The notes beneath the pieces were generated by a model, which searched no databases, had not been told where the DNA came from, and was given only the letters and a program-made list of their open reading frames with translations. DNA of 64,000 bases, from the NCBI RefSeq assembly GCF_004193775.1, contig NC_041011.1, positions 44,151,167 through 44,215,166 on the forward strand, written 5' to 3'. Made by a program: the position numbers and the translations under genes. This DNA comes from Glycine soja. Taxonomy: Eukaryota; Streptophyta; Magnoliopsida; Fabales; Fabaceae. Numbering within the stretch: position 1 is the stretch's first letter; every line of letters starts with the position of its first letter. Shown one piece after another: positions 46,509 to 61,100 of the stretch.

Positions 46509-48145
46509 TACTGTTTTTTTTGGGAACTGCTGAAACTTTGCACAAGATGAAGATAGTGAATGAATAAATAAGCCTCGCTCCTTCGTATTTGGATTATCCG
46601 ATTATGTTTTCAGTTAGATAACAACAAATAAGTACAGAATGACCTTTTTTTTATACAAACAAAATGGCCTTTCTATTTTAAAAAGCTAGTGATCCGTGAC
46701 TTCCACGGCTAAAAACATATTATTCACATGCTGTAACCCGTCACAAAATATCACAAAATGATAATAAAAATTAATAAACCAAAAGTGTTGTTATAATAAT
46801 CTAAATTAATAATGATACTGAAGAGAAGTTTAATTCTTTTGATGATACTAATAAAAAAAATGCTTTGTTGCAACTTGAAACAAATAAATTTCACTTTAAT
46901 TATTTCTACACCTTTAATTAAATATTCATGACTCTTCATTAAATTATAAAATAAATTTTTACCTATAGTTAGATCTCAGATAAATGAAAATTTTATTGAT
47001 AAAACTTTTTTAATTGTAATCAATATCTTATTACGAATAATTTACAATTTCATTTGAAGAAAGAACAAAAAAATATCTTGTTCTTTCCACACGATCGGAA
47101 AATAGAAAAATAATAAATTTATTCAAAATAATTATATACTTACAAAATATCATCTCAATTCATTATATTTCATTATCATATTCGGGATGTGATATAATTC
47201 TAAAGGGGATACCTTATTTCTAAAAAAAAGAGTTATCTAAATTAATTAATCACTTCTCTTTCATTAACATATATGTTTCTTTACAATAAAAAAAAATGTT
47301 TTAATTATATATGACAGCGTAAAAAGATATTATTGGAAAATAAAAAAAAGTGGTAACTAAAAGAAGAAAAAATTTAAGAGTTTGATCCTTCAAAATTTAG
47401 ATTAGGAAGTCAATGAAAATTCAAAATGCTAGGGACTAAAAAATAAAAAATCATAATGCAAATGAATGTTAAACTTTTACTAGACACGCACTTTTGTTAA
47501 GTTTAACAAATATAGTAATGGAAAAACATTTGTAAAAGGAATTATTTTGTATTTATGTTGAGTTACAAAGAATTTAGTAATGGAAACTATATTGTATTGG
47601 ATGACATTAAATATGACGCAAGGGTGTTGAAAAGTAAAAGCAGGAGCTTATTAATAGTTAAAAATTGCTTATGCAACATAAAATAAGCATAAAAGGAAAT
47701 TGACGAGGCAAAATCATAACTTGCACTTTAAGTTTAAAATATCATAGATAAATAGATGGCATTGCAATCAACAGCATTACACCTTAAAAATCAAACAGGA
47801 AAGCAGAATGCTGTTTAATGTTCAATTTAATCTATGCTCCTACAACAAGGGCCGAGATGGCCATTGAATTTTTCCAAATGCTACTACATAGCTTTGCTCC
47901 ATTGCCCCTCCTGAAAATGCTTGATCACCATAGTTTCCCTGATCAATTGGAGGCAACAATAACAACCAAGCCTTTTCTTTTTCTCTTGAAAATTACTTTC
48001 CCTTCTTAAAATACTCCAGCCAAACACACCCTTACACCAACAGGACTTTGTATGATCTTAAACCTTGGAGTCTTGTCTACCAGATGCACAGAAATACAGG
48101 GTCATTCATATTTTACCATCATTTTGTTTCATTCCCTCGTGATCA
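46509..48145. other. PFK promoter side and WRAP73 3' flank
   Basis: AT-rich. The short frame at 47818..48009 has no family match or coding context. No clear TATA box was assigned for PFK. Confidence 0.5.
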
Positions 48146-51100
48146 TCAATCATCTGAGCTGTACTCACTAGATTCTGGCAACAAGGGTACAGCTGCACAG
48201 CAGAATGACTCCTTGTCCTTAAGAAGTAGACAACTGCCATCAGAATTCCATTTCAGGTCTGTTATAGTAAATTGCGATAGAGGAACATGAACACAATAGG
48301 CGCCAGATGGGGTCCACATATACAAGTGAGTGCTTCCGGTGCAAAGAACAAGGCGTGTGCATGTTGGGTCCCAAGCTGCCACTCTGATAGGATCCTTATG
48401 CACTAATATTGCAGCAAGCTCAAGATGACGAATATCCCATATCCAAAGTACTGTAGGCATACTATCATTACGAGTACATATGTATTGGCTATCAGTGCTC
48501 CATGACAAAATACCTGCAATAAAAATGAATTTAGTCATACATGAACCTTTATTTATAGCTTTTCCAAAAGCTATCAGCAAAACCAACAGAAGACATTCGA
48601 TGAGTCCAAAGACAACCAGATGGTTCAGTCTGTTCAGTAAACTACAATTGAAAGGAAACTGATGGGATACCACAGAAACCAAAGCATCATCAATAAAGAA
48701 TATGAAGAACTAATGAAGGATTCAATCCAAAGATAGAATAACTTATAAGTCCGGCCTGCAGAGAAAGAATAATAAAGTAGTCTCTAGTATATATTTTTGA
48801 GTTGATGTATAAACCTAGAAACTGTGTTACAAGTCATGGTGGATGGCACTGCCTTGAGACCATGTTAAGATAGAAACTGAATAATATTATGATGATGTGA
48901 TACTAACAATAACTAACGGAGATTTACAAGGTATTCACTAAAACGTGAAAGGTTGTGTTTCCATATTTGGGTCACTTGATTAGTTCACAACTTCCAAAAC
49001 CCTTGGGAAGTTAATCACTAGTTCAAGCTACAAACCAACTCTGTCTTTATTGACATGTTTCTGCTTCACACTAATACTTAGGCAACCCAAAATTCGTGTA
49101 GATCAGAAAATCATATCAAAATCAAGAAATTCCATTTCTTCCTATTTACTACACAAATAATGGAATTGAGAACCCTAGCCTTTGCTTCTATGTGATTATT
49201 AAACTATGTGCCAAGAAAGCTCATAATTTATGGCATTTGAAAACTAGAGATGTGTAGCTTACCAATTCCTTGTTTGGGGTTAGGTTTCTCGGCAGGAGGC
49301 TTTTGGAATGGTAAATTGATAGGAACTTCCATAACCTCATACCTGACTCTAAAGGGTTCTTCAGGAGAATCTGCTTTGGAGAAAGAAACAAAAAGAAAAA
49401 AAGAATGAGTGTCATGAACTAACTATCCAAAAAGCTTAAGCTGTTAGGTAAAGGCAGATAAATGATTTCATACTTTTATTTTATAACACGCCCCTCATGC
49501 AGAAGGGCTTTGGATTTGAAGTTTGGACAATGCACAGAGCACATGTCTATCTAACAACCTTGTGATGAAATTCAACTTTTTATTCGAAGGATGAGGAAAA
49601 CAAGGATCCAACTCTAGACCACTTGTTCATAGAGACTCTAATATCATGTCACCCGAAGCTTAATTTGTTAGGTAAACACACAAGAATGGTTTTATACTTT
49701 TAAATCATCTATAGCAATGAGGAAGAAAGTAATGGGAAAAAAAAATCCAATGGCTAATGGAATGAGTAACTGGCTTGTTCATAGGATGGAGTTGGTCTTC
49801 ACAAATTACAGAAACATGTAAGTACAGAAAACCAATTTGCAAGTTGGTTCCCACAACAATTGTGCTTACCATCATGCCCTTGGGAAAAATCATCACTCAA
49901 ACATAGTTCAGACATATCAAGTTGTAGTGGCTCATCTACTTCCTGCAATTTCAGGGACAAGGTAAATAAATTTCTCAATCTCTGTGATACCATCAACAGA
50001 GGAAGTGTCTAAAAGGAGTACTTTGAAAACAGCAGCATAACAAGGACCACGGACTGTAGATGGGTGCATTAACTCTGCAAATGTCTTCCAAGTTAGGTGA
50101 TTCAGAACCCGCAGCATCTGGTCATAGCTGCCCACAGCCAGAAACTGACCACAAGGAGACCAGGACACACTTTTAACCCCTAATCCACTTTCATATGCTT
50201 GATACTTGAAAAGGCACCTTCCGTCTGGAGAATATATTAGAACCTATATCAAACATAAATGACTAAGTTTTAGGTAATTGCAAATACAGCATAAATTTCA
50301 GACAATAATTTATAGCATAACCAGCGAGTTATACAAAAGCAACAGACTATAAGCAACACATGATTAGAGTATACTTACTCCATCAAGTGTTTTTACTTTG
50401 TGTATTTTGTTTTCTATTATCTGTGAGCTGTCAGTTAACTCAGTTTGTTATAGCTCTAACCAGAGTTAGTTTGTAACAGATAGGGCTAGTTTACGGTTAG
50501 ACTTCAAGTCTCTCTGTATATATAAAGATGACTATATTCTTTGTAACTTGCCTTTTCATTTTCTGGTCAATGAGAAATCAGAGTCCCCAAACTCTATTAC
50601 ATAGATATAGAAAACACATGAATTGTGATATTGTATAATGTGATATATGGCATGCATGAAACCTTGATTATCAGATGCATGTGCTTTAATGATGAAGATT
50701 ACACAAATATTTAGCTGCATTAATTACACTAACATCCCCTGTCAAACCTAAGTGGGTGCAGTGGGACTAAGAACCAACTTGAGTTTAGAAACAAGAGTAT
50801 GAAAGTGTGCTAGGTCAAATCTGCATTCTGGCTTGGATGACATGGGGCCAGATTATATCTAAAATCAGATACAGGGGTCGGACTGCATCTGGGATCAGAG
50901 ATGGGGCAAAAAAATGCCTAATTCAACTTTAAAAACTACCTCAAGGAAGGCTATCGAAGTACTATACAGACTTGGGTCGTATACTTTGATGATGAGGGAT
51001 CTTAACAATAGTTATTATTTAGTGGACTTAATTATTTTTTTTAAGTGAACTAGTGATCCTAAGAGCTTATCATGTCAAGGAAGTGATGGAATAGTTTTTG

Positions 51101-52973
51101 TTTATATCTAACACATGGCTTCACATAAAAGCACTTTTGTCTTTGAAACTATATAGGACAAGGCTCCTACTACCTTGTGCTGAAAAATTCAAAGAGAACA
51201 AGAAATGGCCTTGTAACTTCTTGGGCAAAAAGCCTCCAGTATCATTTTATGGAACCAGTTACCCAAAAACATTAAGCCAGTGGGTGCAATCTTATAAAGA
51301 TTTTCCATACATAGAACGAAGCTACCTTGTAATCAAGTGGTGAATCCCATATCACTATAGCACTATCATCAGGTGACCATTCGATATCAGCCAAGTCTAG
51401 AGTGTCGACTGCAAAATTGCCCATGATTTCCCATGTGTGACAAGATAACAGATTTATATAGTCCTTGCAATCACGCCTTGAGCATATTGCTGCAAATTTT
51501 CCATCTCGAGTGAAAGAAACTCCTTTGGAAGCATGCTTTGGCCACTGTAAATGCACACAAGCTGTATTTAACAATGACCAAACAATTAAACGCAACTGGA
51601 AATCTGATGTGGTGAGTATGTGGCGGCTATCTGGGCTCCACCTCGCATATGCAATACCAGCAGGTCCTTCATCTATCTTGCATGTCCATTCTGGCTGGGT
51701 CAGTGACCAAGCCTGTATCATTGGCTTTTTGTAGAGACCACAAAGAATATATTCAGAATCAAGGGCCCATTCAATATAGCTAATCTTGTCTAAGCATGAA
51801 AACAACTGCACAACCTGCATAAGCCAAAAAGAATGATTGCAAACCAGGAACTAGAGGCAGATAATTGGAATTAAGCAGCTTAATCAATGAGTCGGATGGA
51901 AAAAGCGCATGACACCAAAGTATATAATTAGCATAAATCTCATCAAAACCTAGAGAGTATAGTCCCAAATATATTCTTTGACTATCTTATTACCCATATT
52001 TTTTTAATATACATCATTCACCATCAAAAAGCATATATTTCTTCCTTCAAGAACAAGCTTGTACTATTTTGCATGAAGTGATCAGGTAAAGAAACAGCAT
52101 CATATACACTCACAATTATAAGTTGGTATAGAAAGATCATATGAGAAGCAATGGTGAAGTAGAGTAAGACATAATAATTGATGCAAGCTCCATACAAGGG
52201 CTGAAAAATCCTATATTTCTAGGGTACCCTACCTACAATATGGAGCCCTAAATACAAGGACCAAATATAATGACATTCTAGTCTAATATGTACAAAGATA
52301 ATTGGACCCAACCTTGGCTCATGGGCTCAGAAATCTACCCTAAGGTTCATGAGAACCCTAGGGCCTTCTTCAGCAGCTCTAGCCCAATCTTTTTGGAGCC
52401 TCTTGCTCATGGTTCTAGTGATTGGTCCCTTCCTAGGGAGGATTGCATCAATAATAATCTACATAAATCATCATGCTCCACCGGATATCACCCCTATTTT
52501 ATTTTCCTACAAATCTAAGTATCTAACAAAGAACCATCAAGCTTCACTTCTCTAAATAAACCCCATTATCACCACAACTCTCTAATTCCTCAAAAATATG
52601 CATATGCAAAATAACCTGGCGAGAAGATAAAAAAAGATTTTTTTTTTTTTTGTCATGTATGAAAAAAGAAGAAACAAGAAAGAAAACCCAGATCCCGTTT
52701 CCTTGCCAGGACTCCCATGTTCTTCCTAAAAGCTTAAATTCTCCTAAAAGTGTCTCCCAGAAACTCAAAACTAGAAAGAGTGCACTCCATGGGACCCACA
52801 AAACAAAAATTGAAAATTGAAGCAGCGTTTGAAGAAGGGTATCAAAAAAACGAAACCTTGAAAGAAACGGTCTCCCGAATGACGAGACGATAATCAACAG
52901 CAACGGCAATGAAGCGAGCGTCGGGAGAGAAACAACAGGGACCCGTTTGCTTGTAAGATTCAGTGAACTCCAT
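48146..52973 (-). CDS. WRAP73: WRAP73/WDR8-like WD40-repeat protein
   Basis: Six exons on the minus strand: 52857..52973, 51326..51814, 50022..50243, 49870..49942, 49263..49370, 48146..48513. They join in frame to 1,377 nt (458 residues plus stop), normal for the family. WD40-type blades are visible throughout: CCFSPDARFIAVAVDYRLVI, ISYIEWALDSEYILCG, ARWSPDSRHILTTSDFQLRL, DLADIEWSPDDSAIVIWD, VSWSPCGQFLAVGSYDQMLR, LSWSTDSQYICTRND, RVAAWDPTCTRLVLCTGSTH and DLKWNSDGSCLLLKD. A short acidic linker (SELCLSDDFSQGHD) interrupts the propeller. In other eukaryotes WDR8/WRAP73 works with Msd1/SSX2IP in anchoring microtubule minus ends; a similar role here is inference from homology. I chose the ATG at 52973, where family similarity starts (MEFTESYKQTGPCCFSP); an in-frame ATG lies 17 codons upstream. 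No lesion seen. Confidence 0.94.
50380..50960. repeat. LTR/retroelement-like relic in WRAP73 intron 2
   Basis: The stretch around 50.44-50.60 kb (TATATATAAAG box, then TTTGTAACTTG and CAATGAGAAATCAGAG) has the look of the promoter and 3' end of a small copia LTR. The phrase CATCCCCTGTCAAACCTAAG near 50.73 kb is of a kind common in plant retroelement debris. Boundaries are not defined. Confidence 0.35.
52190..52560. repeat. retroelement-like relic in WRAP73 intron 1
   Basis: GC-richer stretch with phrases such as AACCCTAGGGCCTTCTTCAG inside AT-rich intron, giving spurious open frames on the plus strand. It resembles interspersed soybean repeat sequence; no ends or target duplication found. 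Confidence 0.3.
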
Positions 52974-54493
52974 CGATCGATTATTACCACCAAATGGCAA
53001 ATGGGGCAATTGGTTTTGCTTCAAGTTTTAAACTTTACACAAAGAAAAGAAGAAGAAAGGTACATAGTAAGTTAAGGTTGCGGTGAGAGGTGAGTGGAGT
53101 TAAACTATCTGTGGTGACTGACAGAACAGAAGTAGATCTGGAAGTGGGAACCTTGTGTCGCTGTCTTGTTGCATAAATTCCTTTGAGAGTGAGACAGACA
53201 AGATTTTCAAATCCTTTTATGCAAACTAAGGTACCGTTAAATCATAAATTCATTAGGTGTGATGCTTTTTGCTTCTTCTTTTGCTTCACCCCATGTTTGA
53301 ATGGATAAATTCGAATTCAGTCAAAAATAAACTAATAATTCCCCTCACTTTGACAATAAAGTTTTATACACTAATAATGCATAAAAAAAAATTTCTTACA
53401 AAAATAAACTAAAAAATATAGGATAACAGTATAAGTTACTGTGATATAATATTTTAGTAATCATAACAATATAAATTTAAATTTAAATCATTATAAATTA
53501 TTTATTCTATTTAATCATTTTGTTGCAAATAGAAATAAAAACAAATGATAAAGAATCTCCATGGTGAAATAAAAACATGTGACATTAAACTGTTGAGTAC
53601 GACTATTTGTTGAAACTAAATGTTATATTTATGAGACATTTTATAATATATCTTTCTACTTTTAATATTTTATAAGTCTACTGATAATGAATATTGTTGA
53701 AAAATATGTTTTTTTAGTTTCATATTAACGTAACTTAAATTTTAAATCTATAACTCTACAAATTTTGTTTAAATTTTTTTTATTGATTATTATTTTATAT
53801 TAAAATATCCATAGACAAAACATGGAAAGAAAGAAAGATTGATCATTTTTTTTTACTTCAAAATGTATGAATGTGAAGTCAATCACAACATTATTATAAT
53901 TAGATACAATATAGAACTAGATTACACCTTTAATGCTTATAAAGCTAGTTAATCATTTTTTAATTTTTTTAATATTAATAAATATGAAATATACAGTTTT
54001 TAAGAAAATATTTAATAAACTACTTCAATAAGCTGTATTTGATATAACTTATTAAATATTTTTTTTTTACATAAACCAGTATCTCTAATGTAAGTTTAAG
54101 GTCAGAAAAAAGAAAAAAAATGCATCTAGGACCAACAGAAATATGTACTTCCTGATCTTACATCTCCATTCTCCAATAATAGATGCAAATGCAAAAGCTC
54201 GTAATAGAATTTTATATACAAAATCCAACCCAAAATTTTATTCATCATTTACAGAGGAATTAAAACTCAATCTACAAGACGAGTGATTGAGAATGAGTTT
54301 TAACCACCAGAAAAAACAGATCAAGGCTATATACTTATCCCTTAAGCAATAAATCTATAAAACTGAGACATTTATCGTGAGAAGATTGACAGTATTTCTT
54401 CTCTACACTTCTGTTATCACCTTCATAACACTGCAAGTGTCACTGCCATAAGGTATTATATACTGATTGATTGAGAGATGATAGAGATCTTTC
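52974..54493. other. WRAP73 upstream region and AT-rich intergenic DNA
   Basis: The first ~250 bases are the WRAP73 leader and promoter side. The remainder is AT-rich with no recognisable gene or repeat. Confidence 0.5.
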
Positions 54494-56722
54494 CTAGTTG
54501 TAGATTTTCACAGGCTTCTCAAATGTGTGACGGTTCTGCAAAATTGAGAAATAATCATTGTAGACTTCTGAAACCTGCAACATAAAATTATTCCCAGTGA
54601 CTTATATTCACAGTTGTCATTGCATTAGGATTAAGTTACCAATTGTCCGGTCGTAAACATTTTCTATTTTTTATTTTCATTTCATGTTTTCGTAGATAAT
54701 TACAAAAAACTTATTTTCACTTTGCTTCATGTTTCCAAATATTTGTGAAAATAATATTTTTGATGTTTTCACTGTTTTCTGTACAGACATTGAAAATAAG
54801 AAACAAGGTGAAAACAAGGGAACATTTCTGTATTTATTGTGAAAGCAGGAAATGAAAGAAAAAATGTTTTCTCAAAAGCCTACTCTATCTTTCTTTTTTG
54901 TTGACAATTTAGTTCCCAATATCCACTACTATAGTCCATAGAGTATTATTGTTGGTATGGTTGCTATTTGACAGAATATTCCTCAAGTTTAACAGGCACC
55001 GCTAGAATAAATTATTTCACCATTTCATTCACTCAATTTGTGAGTTACTGTTGTGACTCTATAATTAGCTTGCTCTGGACTGTTGTATTTGATACCATAT
55101 TAGGTTTACATAATTTGAAAACCTCCTATGTTTCTTAAACAAGTATTTGACAAAATAAGCCATTTTAGAATAAGTTTCTTCTATGCTTAGTTTCTGCCTT
55201 TCTGGACAGATTTTCTTATATTAATTACTCCCTCGTGTCTCAAATATAAGAAACACACTTTTGCTAAAATGGCTACTATTAAATGAGGTGTTAGTTCCAA
55301 TGACTTTTTTTTTTAATTTCTGATAACAAGTTTCAATGAAAGATAAGTTGCGAAAAAAAATATTTTTTAATTGAGATTGATGCAATTAAATGTGGTTAAC
55401 TAACTTTCTTAGTTAACACAAAATAGTGTTTTCCCTTAAATTTGAGACCGAAAAGAGTAGACCTTAATGCGTTTAATTTCATACATGTAATCAATTAGAA
55501 TACATTCAAGATGATTTGGGTTAACAAAATATTTCTCACAATGCAACTTAGATTCTAGAAACCCAAAACGATTCAACCCTATCCATATATGCCAATAGGA
55601 AACAGTTCATAGAAGTCCAGTTTATATTACTGGACAAAAAGTTCCTAAAATCACATTGCAGAAATATGGTCAATTTAGTTTTTGATTGCTACAGAAAATC
55701 TATGGTTGCAGGATCAAAACTAATTCTATGTTGCTATATTTTCTTAATAGCTAGATGTAACAAAATATAATCAATTAATCATGCATAAAAAGTAATACCA
55801 CTTTTTTCTTTTATTGTTTTTATCTACCCTAAATTTTGAATGGCCGTGCTAGATCCACATTTTATGGTAAAAGATAGTGTGTGTGTGTGCATATATACCA
55901 CCTAAACAGGTACAATGGGAAATCCACCAAAGGAAAGAAAGAAGCCAATCCCCAATATTTACCTGGTTGACTGCATAGGACTTTTTTGGAGCACTGTCAT
56001 CGTGTTCCAATCCAAGATATTGCTCCCAAACACCATATATATCCCTTCTCTAAACAATCAAACAGTGCAAATTTGTAATAACTTAATCATGTAGAAGTTA
56101 AACAATACGCCTAAATAGATTCCATTGACAACCTTGGGCTCCTACATACACAACCAAAATGAAAAATCAACATGAGAAAAGAGAAGACTGGTTGACAGAC
56201 CTGAAATCGATCAAAAACAATATCTGAATCTTGTAGGTATTCAGGAGGACCATGTAACACAAATGCAAATCTCCACTGGAAAGACAGACAACAGAAGGAA
56301 AAATATATCAATTGTGAAATAAAACCTTGGTAGCTCTACACCCAGAAAGTAATTGAAGCAGGGCTGAAACACAGATGGACCAGACTGTCACATAATAGTG
56401 CAATTTAACTACAATGCAGAAGAAGAGAAAACAAAATTTTAATATAATTAGTAAAATATGCAAGGGCTTCCCACCATTTCATTTAGTCTTGACAATATAT
56501 CCAAGGGCTTCCCACCAGCTTTGACATAAAGCCTCCCAATATATATACCTGAGAAAACAAAAGAAAAGGCATTTGAGTAACTACATGTAGTTTCACTCTG
56601 AAAGATAATAGCAAGAGCAAGTACCACAGCTTTTCGTGTGAAGGGTCATAAGGTTTAAAGAATAGCAACAGATCTTCTTTCATCTTCACAGGAGGAGGAA
56701 CAAACCGGAAATCCTTAATTTG
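54494..56722 (-). pseudogene. UBP12/UBP13-like deubiquitinase, broken 3' fragment
   Basis: Pieces of the C-terminal region of the USP7/HAUSP-type plant ubiquitin-specific proteases UBP12/13, in order on the minus strand: 56625..56722 (QIKDFRFVPPPVKMKEDLLL), 56475..56548 (GRLYVKAGGKPLDILSRLNE), 56201..56275 (WRFAFVLHGPPEYLQDSDIV), 55963..56049 (YGVWEQYLGLEHDDSAPKKS) and 54494..54535 (NRHTFEKPVKIYN, stop). Splice sites still fit, but about 200 residues expected between the second and third pieces are missing. The second piece has four extra bases in a TATATA run that shift the frame, and everything upstream of QIKDF, including the catalytic domain, is absent. Family and ending are secure; any product would be non-catalytic. 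Expression as a short truncated transcript cannot be ruled out. Confidence 0.85.
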
Positions 56723-58094
56723 CAAGGGTTTTATGGGTTTTTTCAGTTAAAAGTTGAGTTTGACATGTCACAATCATGAAATAAAAATTTAAGCCACATC
56801 TTTTGTTTTGGAATTTTTGTAAATTGAGAAAATCTTCTTCAATGAATATACAGGAAGTTTCCAAAATTTTGAGATTTTTCTAAATATTGATATAGAAAGA
56901 TTCAAGTTGAAATATAAAAATAATGATCAACATGTTCATCATGATTCATCAAGAAGAGATAAAAGTAATAACCTTATAGGCAGGCAAATATAAATAACTC
57001 TACCATGGAAAAGTGGTAAAGACAAGTTAGACATAGACATTGTACACCAAATACTCATTTAAATTAACTATATAAATTTACTATTCAAGACACTTATTAT
57101 TTGGCAAACAAATTATGATCTATGAGAATCGAACTTCTACTGATCTTTATTTTATAACCAATATATTTGTCTAAATTTTGTGTTTTTTTAGTGAGAAAAT
57201 TGTATTTTTAGATTTGTAAACTTAAAAATTATTAAAATTATAGGGTGTTGATGTGTTTACTAATTGTTCAATTAAATTAATTTTTTAATATAATTGATAT
57301 ATCTTTAATTACATGACAAAAATCAAATTAAATACATAGACTCATTATAATTTCTTTCATCCAAAATTAATATTTAAAGTCAATTTTTAGGCTAATTATT
57401 TATTATCTTTTCCATTTAATAGATTATTTAAAAATTTCTTTTGTCTAGACATTTTAATATAAATAGATTAAAATAGAAATTATATGTAAAATACAAAATA
57501 TGTTTTATATAAACATGTTTTTATTTTATGGCTAAAACACTTTTTGTGTCCCTAAAACTGTAAAAAATTGTCACATTAGATTGTAAAACTAAAGAAATTC
57601 AAAAAATAATATACTTATAATCACTTTAGTTTTTAAACACATGTTAATACTTAAAGTTACACGTCATTTTGCATTTTGAACTAAACTGATTAACAAAGAT
57701 AGTAGTTTTAGGACTTTTTTTTTTAAAAAAAATCTTACTTTTAAGACTAAGAGACAATGTTTTTAAGGATTCTAATGATGTTTTATCCTTTTATTTTATG
57801 TAACTTAAAAGGTATAAATAAAATTAATATATATATTTTTTTACAATAATAATTGCTTATATATATCAAACACTCATCGAGAGATTTTGTATGAAATCAA
57901 GTAGATAAATTTACACTTAATTAATAAGAATGAACAATTTAGCTGCATTAACATCTAAATTATTATGATTAAATTAAATTTCTTGGCACAAATTAATTTC
58001 TACAAAACTCATTATACATTTTATTTATTTATTATCTTATAACTAATGTAAATTATTGAATAATTACTTTTACCTTGATAAATTTGATTTTTCT

Positions 58095-58141
<47 letters not shown>

Positions 58142-61100
58142 ATGTTATATGTCAGTTTATTAACATATTAATATAGAAATTATATCTTTATATAAAGGGA
58201 AGTTTTTTTCCGCCCAAAAAAATAAGCGTTTTTATAATTTTGTTTTGTATGTCAATTTGTCAATTAATTAGCATTGGTCAATCTGTCAATTACATTGAAA
58301 AATTCACTAATCACATTTTTTCATGAATCAAATGGGGATGAATATTTTTCATGAAAGTATCAACACAAATTTAAACTTAAATTACCTTATAAAGTATGAT
58401 ACATGGGATGAGCATTTTAAATAAAAAGAAGTAAGAAAATTTATACTCAATTGACAGAAAAAAATTTTTACTAAATATTTTTATCTAATCAAAATTAAAA
58501 TTTCTTTTGCATAATTAATATATATTTAATTACACACAACAAATTGAATCAACTTATCACTGTTAATTTATTCATGGAAATTTAGGGTTTAAAATTAATT
58601 TTTATGCAAATAATTATTCATATTTTATTTATTATTTTCATACCTAAATAAATTATTCAAGATTTTCTAACTGAAACAAATTTTAAATTTCTTTTATACA
58701 TTGATATGTATGTACCAATATATTAAAATAAAATTTTGTTTATAAACGAAAACACATGGAGATGAATTTTTTTTTATAAAAGCAATAAGTAGAAAAGTTT
58801 ATACTAAATTCACAGAAATACATTTTTTTCAAATGAATATTTAGTCCAAATGAAATTTAAAATTTCTTTTACATGATTAATATATAATGCATGCAAAAAA
58901 AATTAAATCAACATAATCAATTAATCATTGTTTTTTACATGCAAAATTATTTATTTATGTATTATCTTCTCACATAAATTAATTATTCATGATTTTTTTC
59001 TACCTGAACAAACATTAATTTTCTCTTAGACATTGATATGTATATGTCAATATATTAAAATAAAAATTATATATAAAATATAACACATAGTTATTTATAT
59101 ATATAAAAGAAGTAGAAATTTTAACTTAATTCACAGGAAGAACAATTTACTTAAAATCACATTAAATTTAAATTAATATGTAGGATTTATATTTTTAATT
59201 GTAATAATTTTAATTTAAAATTATTTTTATAGCTGTTTATTTCTTAATTTAAATACTCTATTAAATATTTTGTTTTATAAACATGAAAAATATTTAAAAA
59301 TATAACTAATGATAATGAATTTTTTCATGAAAGTATCAATATAAAATATATAGAATATAACACATAACGATAAACATGTTTTTATAAAATCAGGTAGAAA
59401 TTTTTTCACTAAATTCAAAGGGATAAAATTTTTTATGAAAATTTTTGGCCCAATCAAAGTTAAAATTTCTTTTACATAATTAATATATATTTAATTACAT
59501 AACAAAAATCAAAATAATTTCTTCACAAAAAAATTAGTGTCTAAATTAATTTTTAAGCAAATAAACTATTCATGATTTTATTCTACTAGGAAAAATTTTA
59601 TTTTTCTTTTAGACATTGATATGCATATGCCAATATATTAAAATAAAGTTACATATAAAATATAACACATAGTTATGATTTTCATTATATAAAAGCAAAC
59701 AGAAATTTTCACTTAGGATAATCAATTTGTCAATAATCACATTAATATCTCAATTATTACGGTCAATTTATATTTTTTTATTATAATAATTTTGATTTGA
59801 ATGTAATTTTTATGATTTTTTCTTTGTTGATTTAAATAATTTATTGAATATTTTATTTTACGAACATAAAAATTATGAAAATGGATAATAAGTGGGGACG
59901 AATATTTTTTATGAAAGTATAAAAAGAAAATTTTAACCAAGTATATATTATACAAAATTCAAAATTAAAGTTTTTAAATATTGTGTCTATCCGGTGACGT
60001 GTCCAAATCTAATTGTTGTTATTATAATAACAACCAACATATAATTAATTTTACACAATTTTATATTAGTTATCACGTTCAGTATTGCAATAAAAATAAC
60101 AAACACAATTAATTTTATACTAATTAACATTAATTATTATTATAATTAATAATATACAAAATTAATTTTAGACTTGATTAACTTAAAAATATATATGTAT
60201 ATAAATTAAAAGTTACAAGAGAGGACTGTTCTCCCCCCTCTAGATCCGTCTAGAATTATAATAGTCACACATTCAATTAAATGAGTTAGATTAGCTGCAT
60301 TTGATTTCTATTAATGTGTGATATTGACACCGCAAACATTGCTTTTTCACTAACCAAAAGAGGAAAACAGTCAAAAGAGCTTCGAATCCACGTTCCCCAT
60401 CCCACCGAAAGCAGGAATAAACAGGAGAGTATTTTGGACATTAATGGGGTGTTGGTTTTGATCCGTCCTAAGGCTAAGAGAATTGTTTGTTTCACAACTT
60501 CAAGCATGTCAAGTTAAAACCCAAAGGCCAAGGTGTGTCACGGTAATACGTGACCAATCACATTGTCAATAATTAAAGCATATAATATACACGTACCTTA
60601 ACCTTTGAACATTATAATAATACTACGTGCCTTGGTCCAATGCCGGCATAGCTACTTCCAACCTTGCATCATAGTCTTCCTCTGAATTTTCTTCTTGTTT
60701 TTGGTGGAAAAATTCTCCCCTATATGGCTTCAACATGTTGGCCCATTCGTTATGTCCATAGAAAGCTTCTTCTTTGATCAAAACTGAAGTCAAAGCCTAT
60801 TGTATTGTCAAATACAGCTTTTGGTTTCATCAGAGTTAATTTGAGGTGTTCAACGGTGCAGTGCAACCACACGTGTTAACTTCTCTTTGTGCACCACCAT
60901 CACCTGCTAGAACATCCATAACACCCTCTCACTCACGTGCCAAGCTGGAAAATCTGTAGTGGTTGAAGAAAAGAAGGGACGGAGAAACTTAAATAAGGTC
61001 AAAGGCTTAATCTATTTGGAAAATCCTAATCTGGAGTGATCATATTCAGGGTCATGCTTTGTTTCTTGTTCCCTTTTAGATTCTGACTTGATATGTAGTT

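Noticed and set aside
46327..46567. Plus-strand open frames near 46.3-46.6 kb
   Set aside because: Antisense to the PFK transit-peptide exon, which joins in frame to thirteen further exons.
47818..48009. 63-codon plus-strand frame
   Set aside because: No family resemblance, AT-rich context, no promoter or splice support.
60286..60517. Overlapping 67- and 73-codon frames on opposite strands
   Set aside because: Neither has recognisable motifs; overlap on both strands in a slightly GC-richer patch is expected by chance.
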